Source: Thiohalomonas sp963783235
Lineage (GTDB): Bacteria; Pseudomonadota; Gammaproteobacteria; Thiohalomonadales; Thiohalomonadaceae
DNA: 64,000 bases
Reading direction: 5' to 3'
NCBI GenBank assembly: GCA_963783235.1
Contig: CAWAMN010000002.1
Span: 1,612,001 to 1,676,000 of the forward strand
Below, in pieces: positions 1-8,959 of this stretch. Numbering within the stretch: position 1 is the stretch's first letter; each line of letters starts with the position of its first letter. Under the pieces are notes generated by a model. That model saw nothing but the letters and a program-made list of their open reading frames with translations. It was not told the origin of the DNA and made no database searches. The position numbers were made by a program, and so were the translations under genes.

Positions 1-899
1 TACCGGATTTCCTGGCCAACGTCAGCGATACCTATTTTTTCAAAACCATTCGGCAGGGGCGTCCCGGCCGGGTGATGCCCGCCTTCAATAACCTCAGTAG
101 CGCCCAACTGCAAGCAATCATCGGTTATATCCGCACCTGGATGCCGGAAGGCAGCACAGCCCCTGCCTACAACACGACGCCGGTCAGCGGTAACGCCGGG
201 CGTGGAGAGATGCTCTTCGCCGAGCGCTGCGCCGCCTGTCACGGGGCCAACGGCGAGGGCGGTTCCGGGACCGGGGTCACCTTCTCGCGGCCGCGCGACC
301 TGCCCGTCATTCCCCCCGCCCTGAACAACACGGCCTTTCTGGATGCGGCCACCGATCAGATGATAAAGGCGACCTTGATGGAGGGCCGCGAAGGCACTCC
401 GATGGCCTCGTTCCTCCAACAGGGGTTGTCGGAGCAGGACATCAACGACGTGGTGGCCTACGTCCGCTCCTTCGAAAGGGATCCGATACGCTGGGAGAAG
501 CACGAAGGCGAGGAGCCTTATCTGGTCTTCGAGTCCTTCTCATCCTTTGACGATACCGTGGCGAGTCTCAAGCGGGCGGCCATCGGCCGGAATTTCCGAA
601 TCATCCGCGAACAGAATCTGGAGAACGGTCTCTTCCCGAAAGAGGAGGAGAACACCCGCCAGCGCATCGTCTACTTCTGCAACTTCAAGCTGATTAACGA
701 TGCGATGAAGCTCGACCCGCGGGTCGGTATGTTCATGCCCTGCCGCGTTACGGTGCTGGAGACGGCCGAGGGGACCGTCCAGCTGATGTCCATCAACCCC
801 AAGTTCATGTCCCAGTTTTTCAACAATAACGCCCTGGATGAGCCGTGCACTCAGATGTATGAGACCTACGTGGGAATTATGGAGGAGGCGAGTCTATGA
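1..899 (+). CDS. c-type cytochrome fused to a C-terminal DUF302 domain (5' partial)
   Basis: The reading frame is open from position 3, so the true start lies outside the window. The first residues are the tail of one cytochrome c domain (conserved end around MPAFNNLSSAQLQAIIGYIR). A second, complete cytochrome c domain follows, with its haem site CAACH at about 233-247. From about base 510 to the end the protein matches the DUF302 fold (YFCNFKLINDAMKLDPRVGM, then a conserved PCR and a late Cys). It is probably a periplasmic or membrane-attached electron carrier; the role of DUF302 is not established. It overlaps the next gene by 4 bases (ATGA), so the two are likely translationally coupled. 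Confidence 0.85.
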   Translation, partial: PDFLANVSDTYFFKTIRQGRPGRVMPAFNNLSSAQLQAIIGYIRTWMPEGSTAPAYNTTPVSGNAGRGEMLFAERCAACHGANGEGGSGTGVTFSRPRDLPVIPPALNNTAFLDAATDQMIKATLMEGREGTPMASFLQQGLSEQDINDVVAYVRSFERDPIRWEKHEGEEPYLVFESFSSFDDTVASLKRAAIGRNFRIIREQNLENGLFPKEEENTRQRIVYFCNFKLINDAMKLDPRVGMFMPCRVTVLETAEGTVQLMSINPKFMSQFFNNNALDEPCTQMYETYVGIMEEASL

Positions 900-1360
900 A
901 TCGGCGTGCTGCTCTGCTTTTCGTGCTTCTGGCCCTGGTCTCGGCCGGAGCCGTCAAGGCCCAGCCGCTGCTGATGGTGCGAGCCCAGCAATCTTTCCCC
1001 GAAACCATGCTGGCCCTGCAGAGCGCCATCAGCGACCGTGGATACCGCGTCTCGCGCGTACAGCGGGTGGATGTGGGGCTGACGGCCAGCGGTTATAAAA
1101 CGGACAAGTACCGCATCGTCTTCTTCGGCAAGCCGGAACAGGTGCGCTCATTGACCCGCCAATACCCGCAACTGGTGCCCTACCTGCCGCAAAAGATCAC
1201 CATTTTTGCGGAACAGGACGAAACGCTGGTAACCACGGTCGACCCTGCTTTCTACCAGAAGCTGGTCAGCGATCAGGAGGCACAGACCATCTTCGAGCGC
1301 TGGCGCTCAGATGTGCAATCGATTCTGGATGAGCTCTCGGGAGGGGCGGGCGAGCTTTGA
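896..1360 (+). CDS. secreted DUF302 domain protein
   Basis: A 154-aa protein with a clear N-terminal signal peptide (hydrophobic stretch LLFVLLALVSAGAVKA, cleavage likely after VKA). The rest is a second DUF302-like domain (QSFPETMLALQSAISDRGYR, then VFFGKPEQVRSLTRQYPQLV and a proline-rich PYLPQKITIF). It starts inside the last codons of the cytochrome/DUF302 gene (ATGA overlap), so the operon makes one fused and one free DUF302 domain. A role in the same periplasmic electron-transfer system is inferred only from this coupling. Confidence 0.8.
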   Translation: MNRRAALLFVLLALVSAGAVKAQPLLMVRAQQSFPETMLALQSAISDRGYRVSRVQRVDVGLTASGYKTDKYRIVFFGKPEQVRSLTRQYPQLVPYLPQKITIFAEQDETLVTTVDPAFYQKLVSDQEAQTIFERWRSDVQSILDELSGGAGEL

Positions 1361-1385
1361 GGGCGTAAGCGGACAGAACCGTCGG

Positions 1386-4250
1386 CTACTGATTGAAACG
1401 CTCCATGGCGCGGTTGAGCTGGTCCTCAATACGCTGCTTGTAGTTGAGAAACTGCACCGTCTGCATCTTGTTCGCGCCCTGTTCGCCGATGACTGGTCGG
1501 GCGAGACTGATGTCGGTGATGTAAATGGGATAGGCCTTGCCGCTTTTGCGCAGTTCGAGCACATATTCCACCACGGCATTGAACAGGCCCCCGCCATGCT
1601 CCAGCGTGGAGAATTCCTTCTCATCGCAATAGAGGGTGAACTGAGTCCGATCATCCTCATCCATATCCACCATGACCTGAAGACTGAAATAGCGCTTGTC
1701 GCGCTGTTCGAACTCGGGCGCCCTGCGATTCAGTATCAGCTGTCCCGCTGCATCCCGGCCGACGGCGAAAAATTCCACCCCCTCGGCGGGAGTGACCGCC
1801 TCGCCATCCTGCATCTGAAAGTTCATCCGGTTCAGTACCGCTTCGAAGAAACGACTGTACTGATTGACCAGCGTGTCGCTGCTGAAGAAGCTGGTGCGCT
1901 GGAAAAACAGTGAGCCCCGCTCATCCAGCACATAGATCTCCACTTCGCTGCCCACGGGCCGATAGAAGAGCTGGACGAAACCGGGCTTGTTACGCGAGTA
2001 GACCAGCGGCAGGACGGTACCCCTGAGTGCATGGCGATCGATCACCACCGGACTGAAGGCCTTCTGCTGCTGTCCCAGGTAGCGCAGCAGGGCGGACTGG
2101 TTATCCAGGGCCTTGTAGCGCAGGGTATCGCTCTCGAACTGGAGCACGAAGTAGCCCCGGCCTGCGGCCAGCACGTAGCGCGTCTCGGAGGGATTCTTGC
2201 CGGTGTAGTAACAGGCGGTAACGTCCCTGAAGAGTTCCTGAAGACGGTGGCTGACCGTCAGTCCCTTAAAGGCCGAAAGTCCGTGCGCGATGATCGGCGG
2301 CGGCATCTTTCCGGCTGAGGGCGGCAGCCACTTGAGATAGTCGCGCAGGCACTCCACCACGCCCTTGCCGCCGGAGTAGCGGTGGCTCATGACCTCCTTC
2401 CAGCTGGTGACCAGGACCTGGTCGACGCTGATCACCAGGTTCTCCGCATTGAAGCCGAAGCTCAGCGCATCGGAGCTCCCGGCGGGACTCGTCTCGCGGG
2501 TCAGTGCGGTACGGTCAGAGCCCTTGAGGCCCATATTTACGAACAGCACGGCTTTTTCGACCCGCGCCGGGCGGGCGAAGTCGTCGATGGAACCACCACC
2601 CAGTTCGCCCTGAGGGAAGCTGCTTCGCAGGTGCTTGAACAGGGTATTGAAGTCCTTGGTCGAAAAACCGCTGCCGCGCTGGTACACCGCCACCGCCGAG
2701 CGGTCATCGAGGATGTCGTTGAAGTAGCTCCAGGCGATCAATTCCACGATCGATCGGACGCGCTTTAACGGCGTTTCACGGCGGGCCCGATCGGGTTGCA
2801 CCACGCCGGCGTAGAGCAGCCAAATCGGCTGGCGGTTTTCATCCATCGCCTCGTGGATGGTCAGGTGCGTCTCACGCAAATTGCTGGCAATGCCGCGATT
2901 CAGCAGCTCGATCTTGCCGGCCTTGCGTTCGTAGGCGGAGTAAAGCTTGCGCCCCAGAATGGTCAGGTCGCGCTGGCTGATCATCGCCACACCGGCATAG
3001 CGACGGGCAAAATCCGAGAGGAAACGATAACTGGCGGCGAGAGCCTCAAACAGCGTACGTCGCTCTTCGACGACCCGGCCCACCTTCCATCCGTCGCGGG
3101 CATCGGCGAGGGTGAGATCGCCCTTGGACCAGCCCCAGGCGCGAATGCGCGCATTCAGCAGCTGCCTTCGCCAGTGTCCGGTCTCCCCCTTTTCCAGTGA
3201 AAGGCGATGGTTCACCTTGAAGTAGAAACAGCGCCGCGCCAGCTCCAGGCGCCCGTGCTCCTTGCGCTCTTTCAGGTACGCCTCGACCTTGTCCAGCATC
3301 ATGAGGTAGGGATCGAGACAATCCAGATCTTCCTCGCCCTCGAAGACCAGGCGCTTGAAATCCAGGCTCAGCAGGCTGATGTAGGGGTACTCGGCGGCAT
3401 AGGCCTCGATGAGCAGAAGTTTCAGGGCCGATTTGTAGGGCGAGTCGATGCCCTTGGAGAGCTGCCAGATGGCGGCCCCGAAGAACTCCTCGGCGGGTAC
3501 ATGGGCCAGCCCCCCGAAGTCGATGGTATCGTTGACCGCCTTGAAGCGCTTGGCTTTAAGCGCTTCGGTGAAGGCGTCGTAATCCGCCTCGTACTGCGGC
3601 GGCACCAACCACCAGAGCGGAAACCGGCCCGCCACCAGAACCCCGGTGCGGTAGAACTCCTCCAGCAGCAGGTCGTGCTGAGCGGTGCCACTGCTCTCGG
3701 AGCTGACGACTTTCTGTTCCTGACCGAACGTCTCGGGATTGATTAGGAAAAAATGCACCTCAAGCCCCAGACTCTCGGCCCATTTCTCGACGCCGTCCGC
3801 CTTCCGCTGCAGCAGCTCGATCTGCTCTTCATCCAGTGTCGGCTCATGACAGAGCCAGATATCGAAGTCGCTGTCTTCGGAATAGGCCACCGTCCCCGGG
3901 CTGCCCATCAGGTAAATGGCGGTAATCGGATAGTGGGGTTGGACGGACTTGCGGTACTGGAAGCTCTTGGCGATGCGCTTGGCCAGATGCAGCGCCACGC
4001 GGTCCGGCGTATAGCCGGGGACACCCGCCGGCGTATCTCGGGCGGAATAGCCCGGCAGCATCGGGTGGTTCACTTCAAACAGCAGGGGCACCAGATCGAG
4101 AAAGGCGCGCTGGCGCTCCCGCAGCGTCTGGCGGGTGCGCTTCAGGCGCGCCTCGTTGATCGACCGGAAGCGGCGCTCAACCGCTGGGAAATCGATTCCG
4201 GCCGTATCGAAGTCGACCGTTCCCGCCTGTGTTGTAATGATTTCTTCCAC
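1386..4250 (-). CDS. cyaA: class I adenylate cyclase
   Basis: A 954-aa cytoplasmic enzyme making cyclic AMP from ATP. The N-terminal catalytic nucleotidyltransferase domain is recognisable from LMGSPGTVAYSEDSDFDIWL at about residues 113-132, which carries the GS and DxD metal-binding residues of class I cyclases. A long C-terminal regulatory region follows. It is somewhat longer than the E. coli enzyme (about 850 aa). The start is GTG, preceded by AGGAAGACTGGA; non-ATG starts are also known for enterobacterial cyaA. It converges with the DUF302 operon and has no obvious operon partner. Confidence 0.95.
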   Translation of the reverse strand: MEEIITTQAGTVDFDTAGIDFPAVERRFRSINEARLKRTRQTLRERQRAFLDLVPLLFEVNHPMLPGYSARDTPAGVPGYTPDRVALHLAKRIAKSFQYRKSVQPHYPITAIYLMGSPGTVAYSEDSDFDIWLCHEPTLDEEQIELLQRKADGVEKWAESLGLEVHFFLINPETFGQEQKVVSSESSGTAQHDLLLEEFYRTGVLVAGRFPLWWLVPPQYEADYDAFTEALKAKRFKAVNDTIDFGGLAHVPAEEFFGAAIWQLSKGIDSPYKSALKLLLIEAYAAEYPYISLLSLDFKRLVFEGEEDLDCLDPYLMMLDKVEAYLKERKEHGRLELARRCFYFKVNHRLSLEKGETGHWRRQLLNARIRAWGWSKGDLTLADARDGWKVGRVVEERRTLFEALAASYRFLSDFARRYAGVAMISQRDLTILGRKLYSAYERKAGKIELLNRGIASNLRETHLTIHEAMDENRQPIWLLYAGVVQPDRARRETPLKRVRSIVELIAWSYFNDILDDRSAVAVYQRGSGFSTKDFNTLFKHLRSSFPQGELGGGSIDDFARPARVEKAVLFVNMGLKGSDRTALTRETSPAGSSDALSFGFNAENLVISVDQVLVTSWKEVMSHRYSGGKGVVECLRDYLKWLPPSAGKMPPPIIAHGLSAFKGLTVSHRLQELFRDVTACYYTGKNPSETRYVLAAGRGYFVLQFESDTLRYKALDNQSALLRYLGQQQKAFSPVVIDRHALRGTVLPLVYSRNKPGFVQLFYRPVGSEVEIYVLDERGSLFFQRTSFFSSDTLVNQYSRFFEAVLNRMNFQMQDGEAVTPAEGVEFFAVGRDAAGQLILNRRAPEFEQRDKRYFSLQVMVDMDEDDRTQFTLYCDEKEFSTLEHGGGLFNAVVEYVLELRKSGKAYPIYITDISLARPVIGEQGANKMQTVQFLNYKQRIEDQLNRAMERFNQ

Positions 4251-4348
4251 TCCAGTCTTCCTACGGAGCCAGACGGCGCATTCTACGCCCGTTTGGAGGC
4301 GGGCTCTAACCGAGCCGGCAGGCCCGGAAAAAGGGTCGCGACTTCGGT

Positions 4349-4594
4349 TCAGGGATTATCGGGATCACAGCTCCCCAATCGGATCCACTGCCCCCTGTCG
4401 CATCGCAGCAGTTCATCACCGCTGCACACCAGGCTCTTGTGGGCGTAGCTCTTGTTGTTGAAGTAGCAAACGGCCGACTCGCCCAGTTTTTGCTCCACTT
4501 CCTCGAAATCCTCGGCGGTTTCCTCGATCACGGGGGAGTTGCGCTTCTCCGGATCGGGCGCGCCGACATGGGGCGCTCCAACTCTCTCGACCAT
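4349..4594 (-). CDS. small cysteine-containing hypothetical protein (DUF1496-like)
   Basis: An 81-aa acidic protein with a strong ribosome site (GGGAGGGACAATC before ATG). The C-terminal half, VCYFNNKSYAHKSLVC followed by LLRCDRGQWIRLGSC, has four cysteines and resembles the short DUF1496 family (YnjH-like). That assignment is tentative. No signal peptide or membrane segment is visible. It lies upstream of cyaA on the same strand, 98 bases away. Confidence 0.6.
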   Translation of the reverse strand: MVERVGAPHVGAPDPEKRNSPVIEETAEDFEEVEQKLGESAVCYFNNKSYAHKSLVCSGDELLRCDRGQWIRLGSCDPDNP

Positions 4595-4644
4595 GATTGT
4601 CCCTCCCTTTCGAATTGTCCGGGGAGACTGCCTTGGAAAGCCCG

Positions 4645-4741
4645 GTGTACTGTTGCATGCTTGGCGATACTTTCAGAGCCCCCCAAAAATGTCAGGACAA
4701 GGCGCAGCGCTGGAAGCACCGCCAAGCATGCAACAGTACAC
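4645..4741. repeat. short non-coding element with 22-bp terminal inverted repeats (copy 1)
   Basis: The left end 4645-4666 begins GTGTACTGTTGCATGCTTGG and is exactly reverse-complemented at 4720-4741. The 97-bp interior begins with the same bases as the larger copy at 10.8 kb (GAGCCCCCCAAAAATGTCAG). No ORF of its own. The right end is followed by TA; the left flank is CG, so a TA duplication is not preserved here. It looks like a MITE-type element or an internal-deletion derivative of the 10.8-kb copy. Confidence 0.75.
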
Positions 4742-4840
4742 TAGAATAGCGGCTGGCCCGGGCGAAACCAAGACAACCCTCAACAAGTAAAGCAGTTGGG
4801 CCGTCGAAGGGACACGGAAGCGCGAAAACCCCGTCGTGGT

Positions 4841-5200
4841 CTACTGCGGCTGGAAGTCCGTCGCCCGGCCGGCCACGCCCCGAACCCGATCCACCGGAAA
4901 GCGCCGCTCGTTGATGTCGGTTTTCTCATTGGCGGCCTTGACCAGGTCGACGCCCAGGCGGTCGGCGCAACGGATGAGGAAGATAAAAATATCCGCCAGC
5001 TCCATTTCGACCTCGCGCTGCTTATCGGGAGCCAGTTCCGCGCTCTGCGCTTCGGTGAGCCATTGGAAGTGCTCGACCAACTCCGCCGCCTCGGCGATCA
5101 GCGCCATGGAGAGGTTCTTGGGCGAGTGGAACTGCTCCCAGTCGCGCTCCTCGGCAAAGCGCCGGAGCCTGGCGTTCAATTCATCGATGCTGTCGGGCAT
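4841..5200 (-). CDS. MazG-like nucleotide pyrophosphohydrolase
   Basis: A 119-aa all-alpha protein of the MazG/dCTPase (RS21-C6-like) group, expected to hydrolyse non-canonical or excess NTP/dNTPs to the monophosphate and pyrophosphate. The metal-binding pairs are visible as EAAELVEHFQW (ExxE type) and ELADIFIFLIRCAD (ExxxD type). The ATG at 5200 gives the family's usual beginning (MPDSIDELNARLRRFAEERD); an upstream GTG at 5248 would add 16 atypical residues. Confidence 0.85.
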   Translation of the reverse strand: MPDSIDELNARLRRFAEERDWEQFHSPKNLSMALIAEAAELVEHFQWLTEAQSAELAPDKQREVEMELADIFIFLIRCADRLGVDLVKAANEKTDINERRFPVDRVRGVAGRATDFQPQ

Positions 5201-5278
5201 GGCACGGGTTTCGGATGGGGTTTGCCTTAACTTACGGGAACACGCCACGCCGGTCGAGCGGGCAAAACACGGGCCATT

Positions 5279-5755
5279 TCATAAGGAGCGCAGCCACTTG
5301 GCCTTTCGCCGGGCGATCTCCTCGGGGTCGAGCTCCCATTTCCAGGTGGCGATGGCCCAGACGTGGCCGAAACGATCCTTGACCTTGCCGAAGCGATCGC
5401 CCCAGAAGGCATCCGCCAACGGCATCATCACCTCGCAGCCCGCCGCCACGGCCCGTTCGAAAACGGCATCGCAATCGGCCACATAGAGCCACAGAGTGGT
5501 GCTGGTGCCCGCCTCGGGAGCGCCCTCCCAGCCGCGGGGCGGGGCGTCGGCGAGCATCAGCGGGGAATCACCGATGCGCAACACGGCGTGCAGCACCGCC
5601 TTGCCGTCGGGCGCGTCGACCATCGGGCCCTCCAGACGGGCATCGAACACGTCCCTGTACAACTCGATGGCCGACCGGCAGTTGCCCTTGAACCATAAAT
5701 GGGCCATGAGCGAGGGCATGCCTTCGGGTTTCGGCGCCGGTGCCGGTTTGTCCAT
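5279..5755 (-). CDS. VOC-superfamily (PhnB-like glyoxalase fold) protein
   Basis: A 158-aa protein with the paired beta-alpha-beta-beta-beta units of the vicinal oxygen chelate fold: HLWFKGNCRSAIELYRDVFD opens the first unit and LWLYVADCDAVFERAVAAGC the second, ending KDRFGHVWAIATWKWEL. This is the pattern of PhnB-like proteins, whose substrates are mostly unknown. The start is supported by AAGGAG eight bases upstream. It is the middle of a set of short same-strand genes. Confidence 0.8.
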   Translation of the reverse strand: MDKPAPAPKPEGMPSLMAHLWFKGNCRSAIELYRDVFDARLEGPMVDAPDGKAVLHAVLRIGDSPLMLADAPPRGWEGAPEAGTSTTLWLYVADCDAVFERAVAAGCEVMMPLADAFWGDRFGKVKDRFGHVWAIATWKWELDPEEIARRKAKWLRSL

Positions 5756-5809
5756 GGCGGGCTCCTTCCCTGGTCCTTTGCAGAGAGTCTAGTGGGGACA
5801 CTTTGAGGC

Positions 5810-6523
5810 CTAAAGCGCCACCGGTGCCTCTGCCCCCAGCTTCACATTGTCGACCCGCACATCCAGCTGCTCCAGACGCGACTTCAGCAACTCCGGGAAG
5901 CGCTTGTACCAGGTGGCATTGAGGGGCGAGGGGTGGGGCAGCGGGTGCAGGCGGAAGGCGCGGCGTTCGCCGTCCGGGGCCGTGAGCTCCACTTCGGTGG
6001 CCGTGAAGAAGCAATCCTCCCGGGCCCAGAAGGCCTCCAAGGCCTGGCGGGCTTCACGGGACTGATTGATACCGAACCAGAGGAAGGCCTCCCGGCCGAG
6101 GGTAATGATGTCGCTACCCTCCCAGGCATTAACCAGCAACTCGGCCATCAGCGGCTGGAACTGCTTTTTGGCCCGCATCAACCAGGCCTTGTTGCCGAGA
6201 GGTTTGTAGGGGACGGTGTTCGCCCAGAAAAAATGGTTGCCCACCGCCACCGAGGCATCGAAATCCGGCATCGGTTCGCCATAGAGATGTTGGTAACAGG
6301 CGCCCCGCACCTTCTGGCCGCCCGCCCCGATAAAGGGCATCCCGTGCCGGACCTCGTCACGGCCCGGATCGCGCCCGAAGAAGCCCACGCGAACCTTGGG
6401 ATCCCCCAGCCCGATGACCGGGTCGAGAGGGTCCTTTCCACAGTCTTCATAGACTGCGGTATCGATGCGTTCGAGTTCCTGCGCTATGGCCCGAAAGGCC
6501 CGCCGCTGCTTATCGCTAATCAT
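5810..6523 (-). CDS. uracil-DNA glycosylase superfamily protein
   Basis: A 237-aa protein with the superfamily's active-site segment GRDPGRDEVRHGMPFIGAGG at about residues 49-68, matching the GExPGxxED...PFxGxxG motif of family 4/5 enzymes, and a C-terminal HPLPHPSPLN corresponding to the HPS motif. It probably removes uracil or another damaged base from DNA. The Arg-Asp in place of the usual Glu-Ala in the first motif makes the exact substrate uncertain. No Fe-S cysteine quartet is apparent. Confidence 0.8.
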   Translation of the reverse strand: MISDKQRRAFRAIAQELERIDTAVYEDCGKDPLDPVIGLGDPKVRVGFFGRDPGRDEVRHGMPFIGAGGQKVRGACYQHLYGEPMPDFDASVAVGNHFFWANTVPYKPLGNKAWLMRAKKQFQPLMAELLVNAWEGSDIITLGREAFLWFGINQSREARQALEAFWAREDCFFTATEVELTAPDGERRAFRLHPLPHPSPLNATWYKRFPELLKSRLEQLDVRVDNVKLGAEAPVAL

Positions 6524-6554
6524 TCAATAGAATCTGACTCAAGGTTTGCCGCTA

Positions 6555-7031
6555 TTATCCCGCAACGACCAGCCGTTTATCCATTCGTAGACGCCGAAGG
6601 GCGACGCCCCGCCGGACCACCGTCTCCTCTCCCTGAATACGGAAACCCTGCCCCTCAAAGAAGGACCGTGCCGTGAGACTGACCTCCGCAGAAAGGTGCC
6701 CAAGCCCCCGAGCGAACGCCTCGTGCTCCAGCTCCGCAAGCAGTGCGCGGCCGGCACCCCGCCTCTGGTGGGCATGGTGGACAAAAAGTGCCGAAATGTG
6801 GCCCGACGCTTCGAATTCGGCAAAGCCAATCAGCTTTCCCGACTCCTCCGCAACCAGGGTGAGGCGGTTCGGCATGCGCACATCGGCCCAAAGACGCGCA
6901 TCCGGCACGGCCGGTGCCCAGGCATTTACCTGCTCAGTGGAATAGTCACGGCTACTGATGCGATGGACGGTGTCGTAGAAGAGGCGGACGATAGCCGGCG
7001 CATCCGTGGGCGAACCCGTTCTGACATGCAT
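6555..7031 (-). CDS. GNAT family N-acetyltransferase
   Basis: A 158-aa acetyl-CoA-dependent acyltransferase. HVRTGSPTDAPAIVRLFYDT is the usual beta1-alpha1 beginning, ALFVHHAHQRRGAGRALLAE carries the acetyl-CoA pyrophosphate loop (QRRGAG), and ARSFFEGQGFRIQGEETVVR is the C-terminal motif B. The ATG at 7031 is chosen because AAGGAG lies 11 bases upstream; a longer frame to 7121 adds non-family residues. The substrate is unknown. A paralogue lies at 17189-17680. Confidence 0.85.
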   Translation of the reverse strand: MHVRTGSPTDAPAIVRLFYDTVHRISSRDYSTEQVNAWAPAVPDARLWADVRMPNRLTLVAEESGKLIGFAEFEASGHISALFVHHAHQRRGAGRALLAELEHEAFARGLGHLSAEVSLTARSFFEGQGFRIQGEETVVRRGVALRRLRMDKRLVVAG

Positions 7032-7260
7032 GATCCCATCAGGCTCCTTCGGTCGTCCGAAACGATCGCGCCGCCCGCCCGGGGCGCAGCGACTCCAGGA
7101 CGTAGGTCCTTTCCTCCCCATAGTTTCAGAAGGACAAGTTCAGCTTCGGTTGATCGCAAATCGGCCTGACGTTTTTGGCACTTATTCCTCCAGATTTGCC
7201 GTCCAGGTCCCGTTCAGGTGCGAACGCCGCAGGTGCACCAAAACGCGTTAGTGTTGCCGA

Positions 7261-7782
7261 TTATTGGCACTGGCTGTTGCACCGCTCTCGCACTAGCTCC
7301 GAAGCGAAGTTGTAACCGATAGCTTTCCAAGGCGTATTGTTCAGGCGGTGGACGAGTTCCCCGATATCGCAGTGCTTGAATCCGTGTTCATACCAAACCA
7401 TATGCTCGAAACCCTGGCCGATTCGGTTCATTGAAGCCACGACGGAGCTGTTTTTGGTCTTGCAGAAATCCATTGGCCCGGCGTACTCACGAAGAATACG
7501 CTCGACTTGAGGCAAGGGGATGTCTTCGATCTGAAGAGACATGGCCAACCCTCGGACGAAACCGAGATTAAAGAGATCGGGTCTGTTGGCACGGACCTTC
7601 AACATGACGAATGAGAATAGCGTTTGTTCATTGGTCCAGATAACGACCTTCCGGCGATCAGCCATGATCAAATTGGCGTACCAGTCTCCGAGAGTGGTCT
7701 TCGTATGGGAAGCATCGATCTCGCCACAGGGCTTCACGTTGAGGTGCTTGAGCAGCTTGTTTGTGCAACGGAATGCCGCCAA
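7261..7782 (-). CDS. DUF6933 domain protein
   Basis: About 173 aa, cytoplasmic, no signal or membrane segments. The conserved beginning (FRCTNKLLKHL) followed by LGDWYANLIMADRRKVVIWT and NEQTLFSFVM matches the DUF6933 family, which has no known activity. The start is a TTG placed seven bases after GGGAG; an alternative TTG is two codons upstream. The C-terminal half (KAIGYNFASELV) is also typical of the family. Confidence 0.7.
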   Translation of the reverse strand: MAAFRCTNKLLKHLNVKPCGEIDASHTKTTLGDWYANLIMADRRKVVIWTNEQTLFSFVMLKVRANRPDLFNLGFVRGLAMSLQIEDIPLPQVERILREYAGPMDFCKTKNSSVVASMNRIGQGFEHMVWYEHGFKHCDIGELVHRLNNTPWKAIGYNFASELVRERCNSQCQ

Positions 7783-7812
7783 ATCCAATCTCCCGAAAAA
7801 TCCAAATTACCG

Positions 7813-8223
7813 TCAGGCCGGGCTCGATCGAACGGCGGGCGTGTTCCGTTTCAACGCCTCTTCCACGGCCTCTTCTGTTGCGGGTTGTACCACTACCGCC
7901 TGCAAAGGGTGGATGGCATTCAGCTTATCCACCAGTTCCCGTTCGTCCTTTTTCGTCAGCACGATCACCCGGGCTTCGGGTGCGTACTTCACCAAAGAGT
8001 GCAGCAGGACGTCGAGGTTGCTGATGTTAGTAGCCTGATAATAGGTACTGAAGCCGTAGATGAACTCGGCAATGATGAAGTCGGGCGGCTGCTTCTTCAG
8101 CCGGCTGATCGCCTTGCGCTGGGACTCCAGGCGGATCTCTTCCATGCCGAGGCGACGATAGAGCCCCGAGAGGGGCGGATGGGCAGGTGATTCGATAATC
8201 GAATAGATAACGGGTGCCGACAT
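7813..8223 (-). CDS. hypothetical protein, possible degenerate receiver-like fold
   Basis: A 136-aa soluble protein from the ATG at 8223. Segments PPDFIIAEFIYGF, YAPEARVIVLTKKDER and PLQAVVVQPATEEAVEEALK alternate strand and helix in the order of a response-regulator receiver domain, but the phosphoacceptor aspartate cannot be placed. The function is unknown. An upstream in-frame extension runs into the repeat at 8299-8361 and is unlikely to be translated. There is no good ribosome site before the chosen start. Confidence 0.6.
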   Translation of the reverse strand: MSAPVIYSIIESPAHPPLSGLYRRLGMEEIRLESQRKAISRLKKQPPDFIIAEFIYGFSTYYQATNISNLDVLLHSLVKYAPEARVIVLTKKDERELVDKLNAIHPLQAVVVQPATEEAVEEALKRNTPAVRSSPA

Positions 8224-8298
8224 GGGGGAGAGCGGTTTCCGGAGTTTTTGAATGTAAGCCACGGGCGGTCCGGCCTTGGCCGAGCGCGCGGCGCCTTC

Positions 8299-8361
8299 GC
8301 AGGCTTTTGACAAACTCCTTCTCCCTGAAGGAGAAGGGATAAAACCTTTTTTCAACAGGCT
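8299..8361. repeat. short CAGGCTGTTGAAAAA-type inverted-repeat element (decayed)
   Basis: The ends GCAGGCTTTTGACAAAC and TTTTTTCAACAGGCTC are imperfect reverse complements and enclose the hairpin CCTTCTCCCTGAAGGAGAAGG. The same family is complete at 54905-55050 and decayed at 61830-61960. It abuts the stop codon of the YajD gene. Confidence 0.6.
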
Positions 8362-8757
8362 CTACTTGTCCTTACCCTTGCCCAGCATCGATTTCAGATC
8401 AGCAAACGGATTATGGGTGGCAGGGGCGGTCTCCTCCTTGCCGAGCCCTTCGTGGCCGCGGACATGCTCTTCGTAGCGCTGGTGTTCGTTGTCGTGGCAG
8501 TAGAGGCAGAGGTTTTCCCAGTTGCTGCCATCCGGCGGATTGTTGTCGTGGTTGTGGTCCTTGTGGTGAACGGTGAGTTCGTGGAGATTGGCGCGGGTGA
8601 ATTCGCGCCCGCAGCGACCGCAGACCCACGGATGGATCCGCAGCGACTGCTCGCGGTAGCCCTGCTCGCGCTTTTCGGCATTGCGCCGGGCTTCGGCCAC
8701 CACGCGGTCGAGTTTGTTGGAGTCGATGGATTGTCCGGGGCGGCGGGGCTTGGGCAT
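8362..8757 (-). CDS. yajD: YajD-type HNH nuclease
   Basis: A 131-aa protein of the YajD group. The zinc-binding HNH region spans about residues 45-95: WVCGRCGREF supplies one Cys pair, LTVHHKDHNHDNN the catalytic His-His/Asn core, and NLCLYCHDNEHQRYEEH the second Cys pair. A basic N-terminus precedes it. It probably acts as a metal-dependent nuclease; its biological role is not settled. GAGGAAGACCC precedes the ATG. Confidence 0.9.
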   Translation of the reverse strand: MPKPRRPGQSIDSNKLDRVVAEARRNAEKREQGYREQSLRIHPWVCGRCGREFTRANLHELTVHHKDHNHDNNPPDGSNWENLCLYCHDNEHQRYEEHVRGHEGLGKEETAPATHNPFADLKSMLGKGKDK

Positions 8758-8873
8758 GGGTCTTCCTCGTTATTCGGTGCTTGATTGCCCCCAAGTTTAG
8801 CGAGGAAGTGTCTCGACATCAGCCCTTCTGGTTGGAAGCGGCTTCCAGCCGCGAAGGGGGCTCCGTGAGGGGA

Positions 8874-8910
8874 TTCGCGGCAGGATGTGGGAGCCGCATC
8901 CTGCCGCGAA
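8874..8910. repeat. REP-like perfect 14-bp inverted repeat downstream of leuA
   Basis: TTCGCGGCAGGATG at 8874-8887 is exactly complemented at 8897-8910 around a 9-base loop. A weaker relative, AGCGGCTTCCAGCCGCGAA, is at about 8837-8855. The 8758-8959 gap holds only these hairpins. They may act as a REP-type 3' stabiliser for leuA; there is no T-run for an intrinsic terminator. Confidence 0.6.
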
Positions 8911-8959
8911 GAGGGTTCCGTAAGGGTATTCGCAAGTCTGGAAGCTGCTCCCCCCGCGA

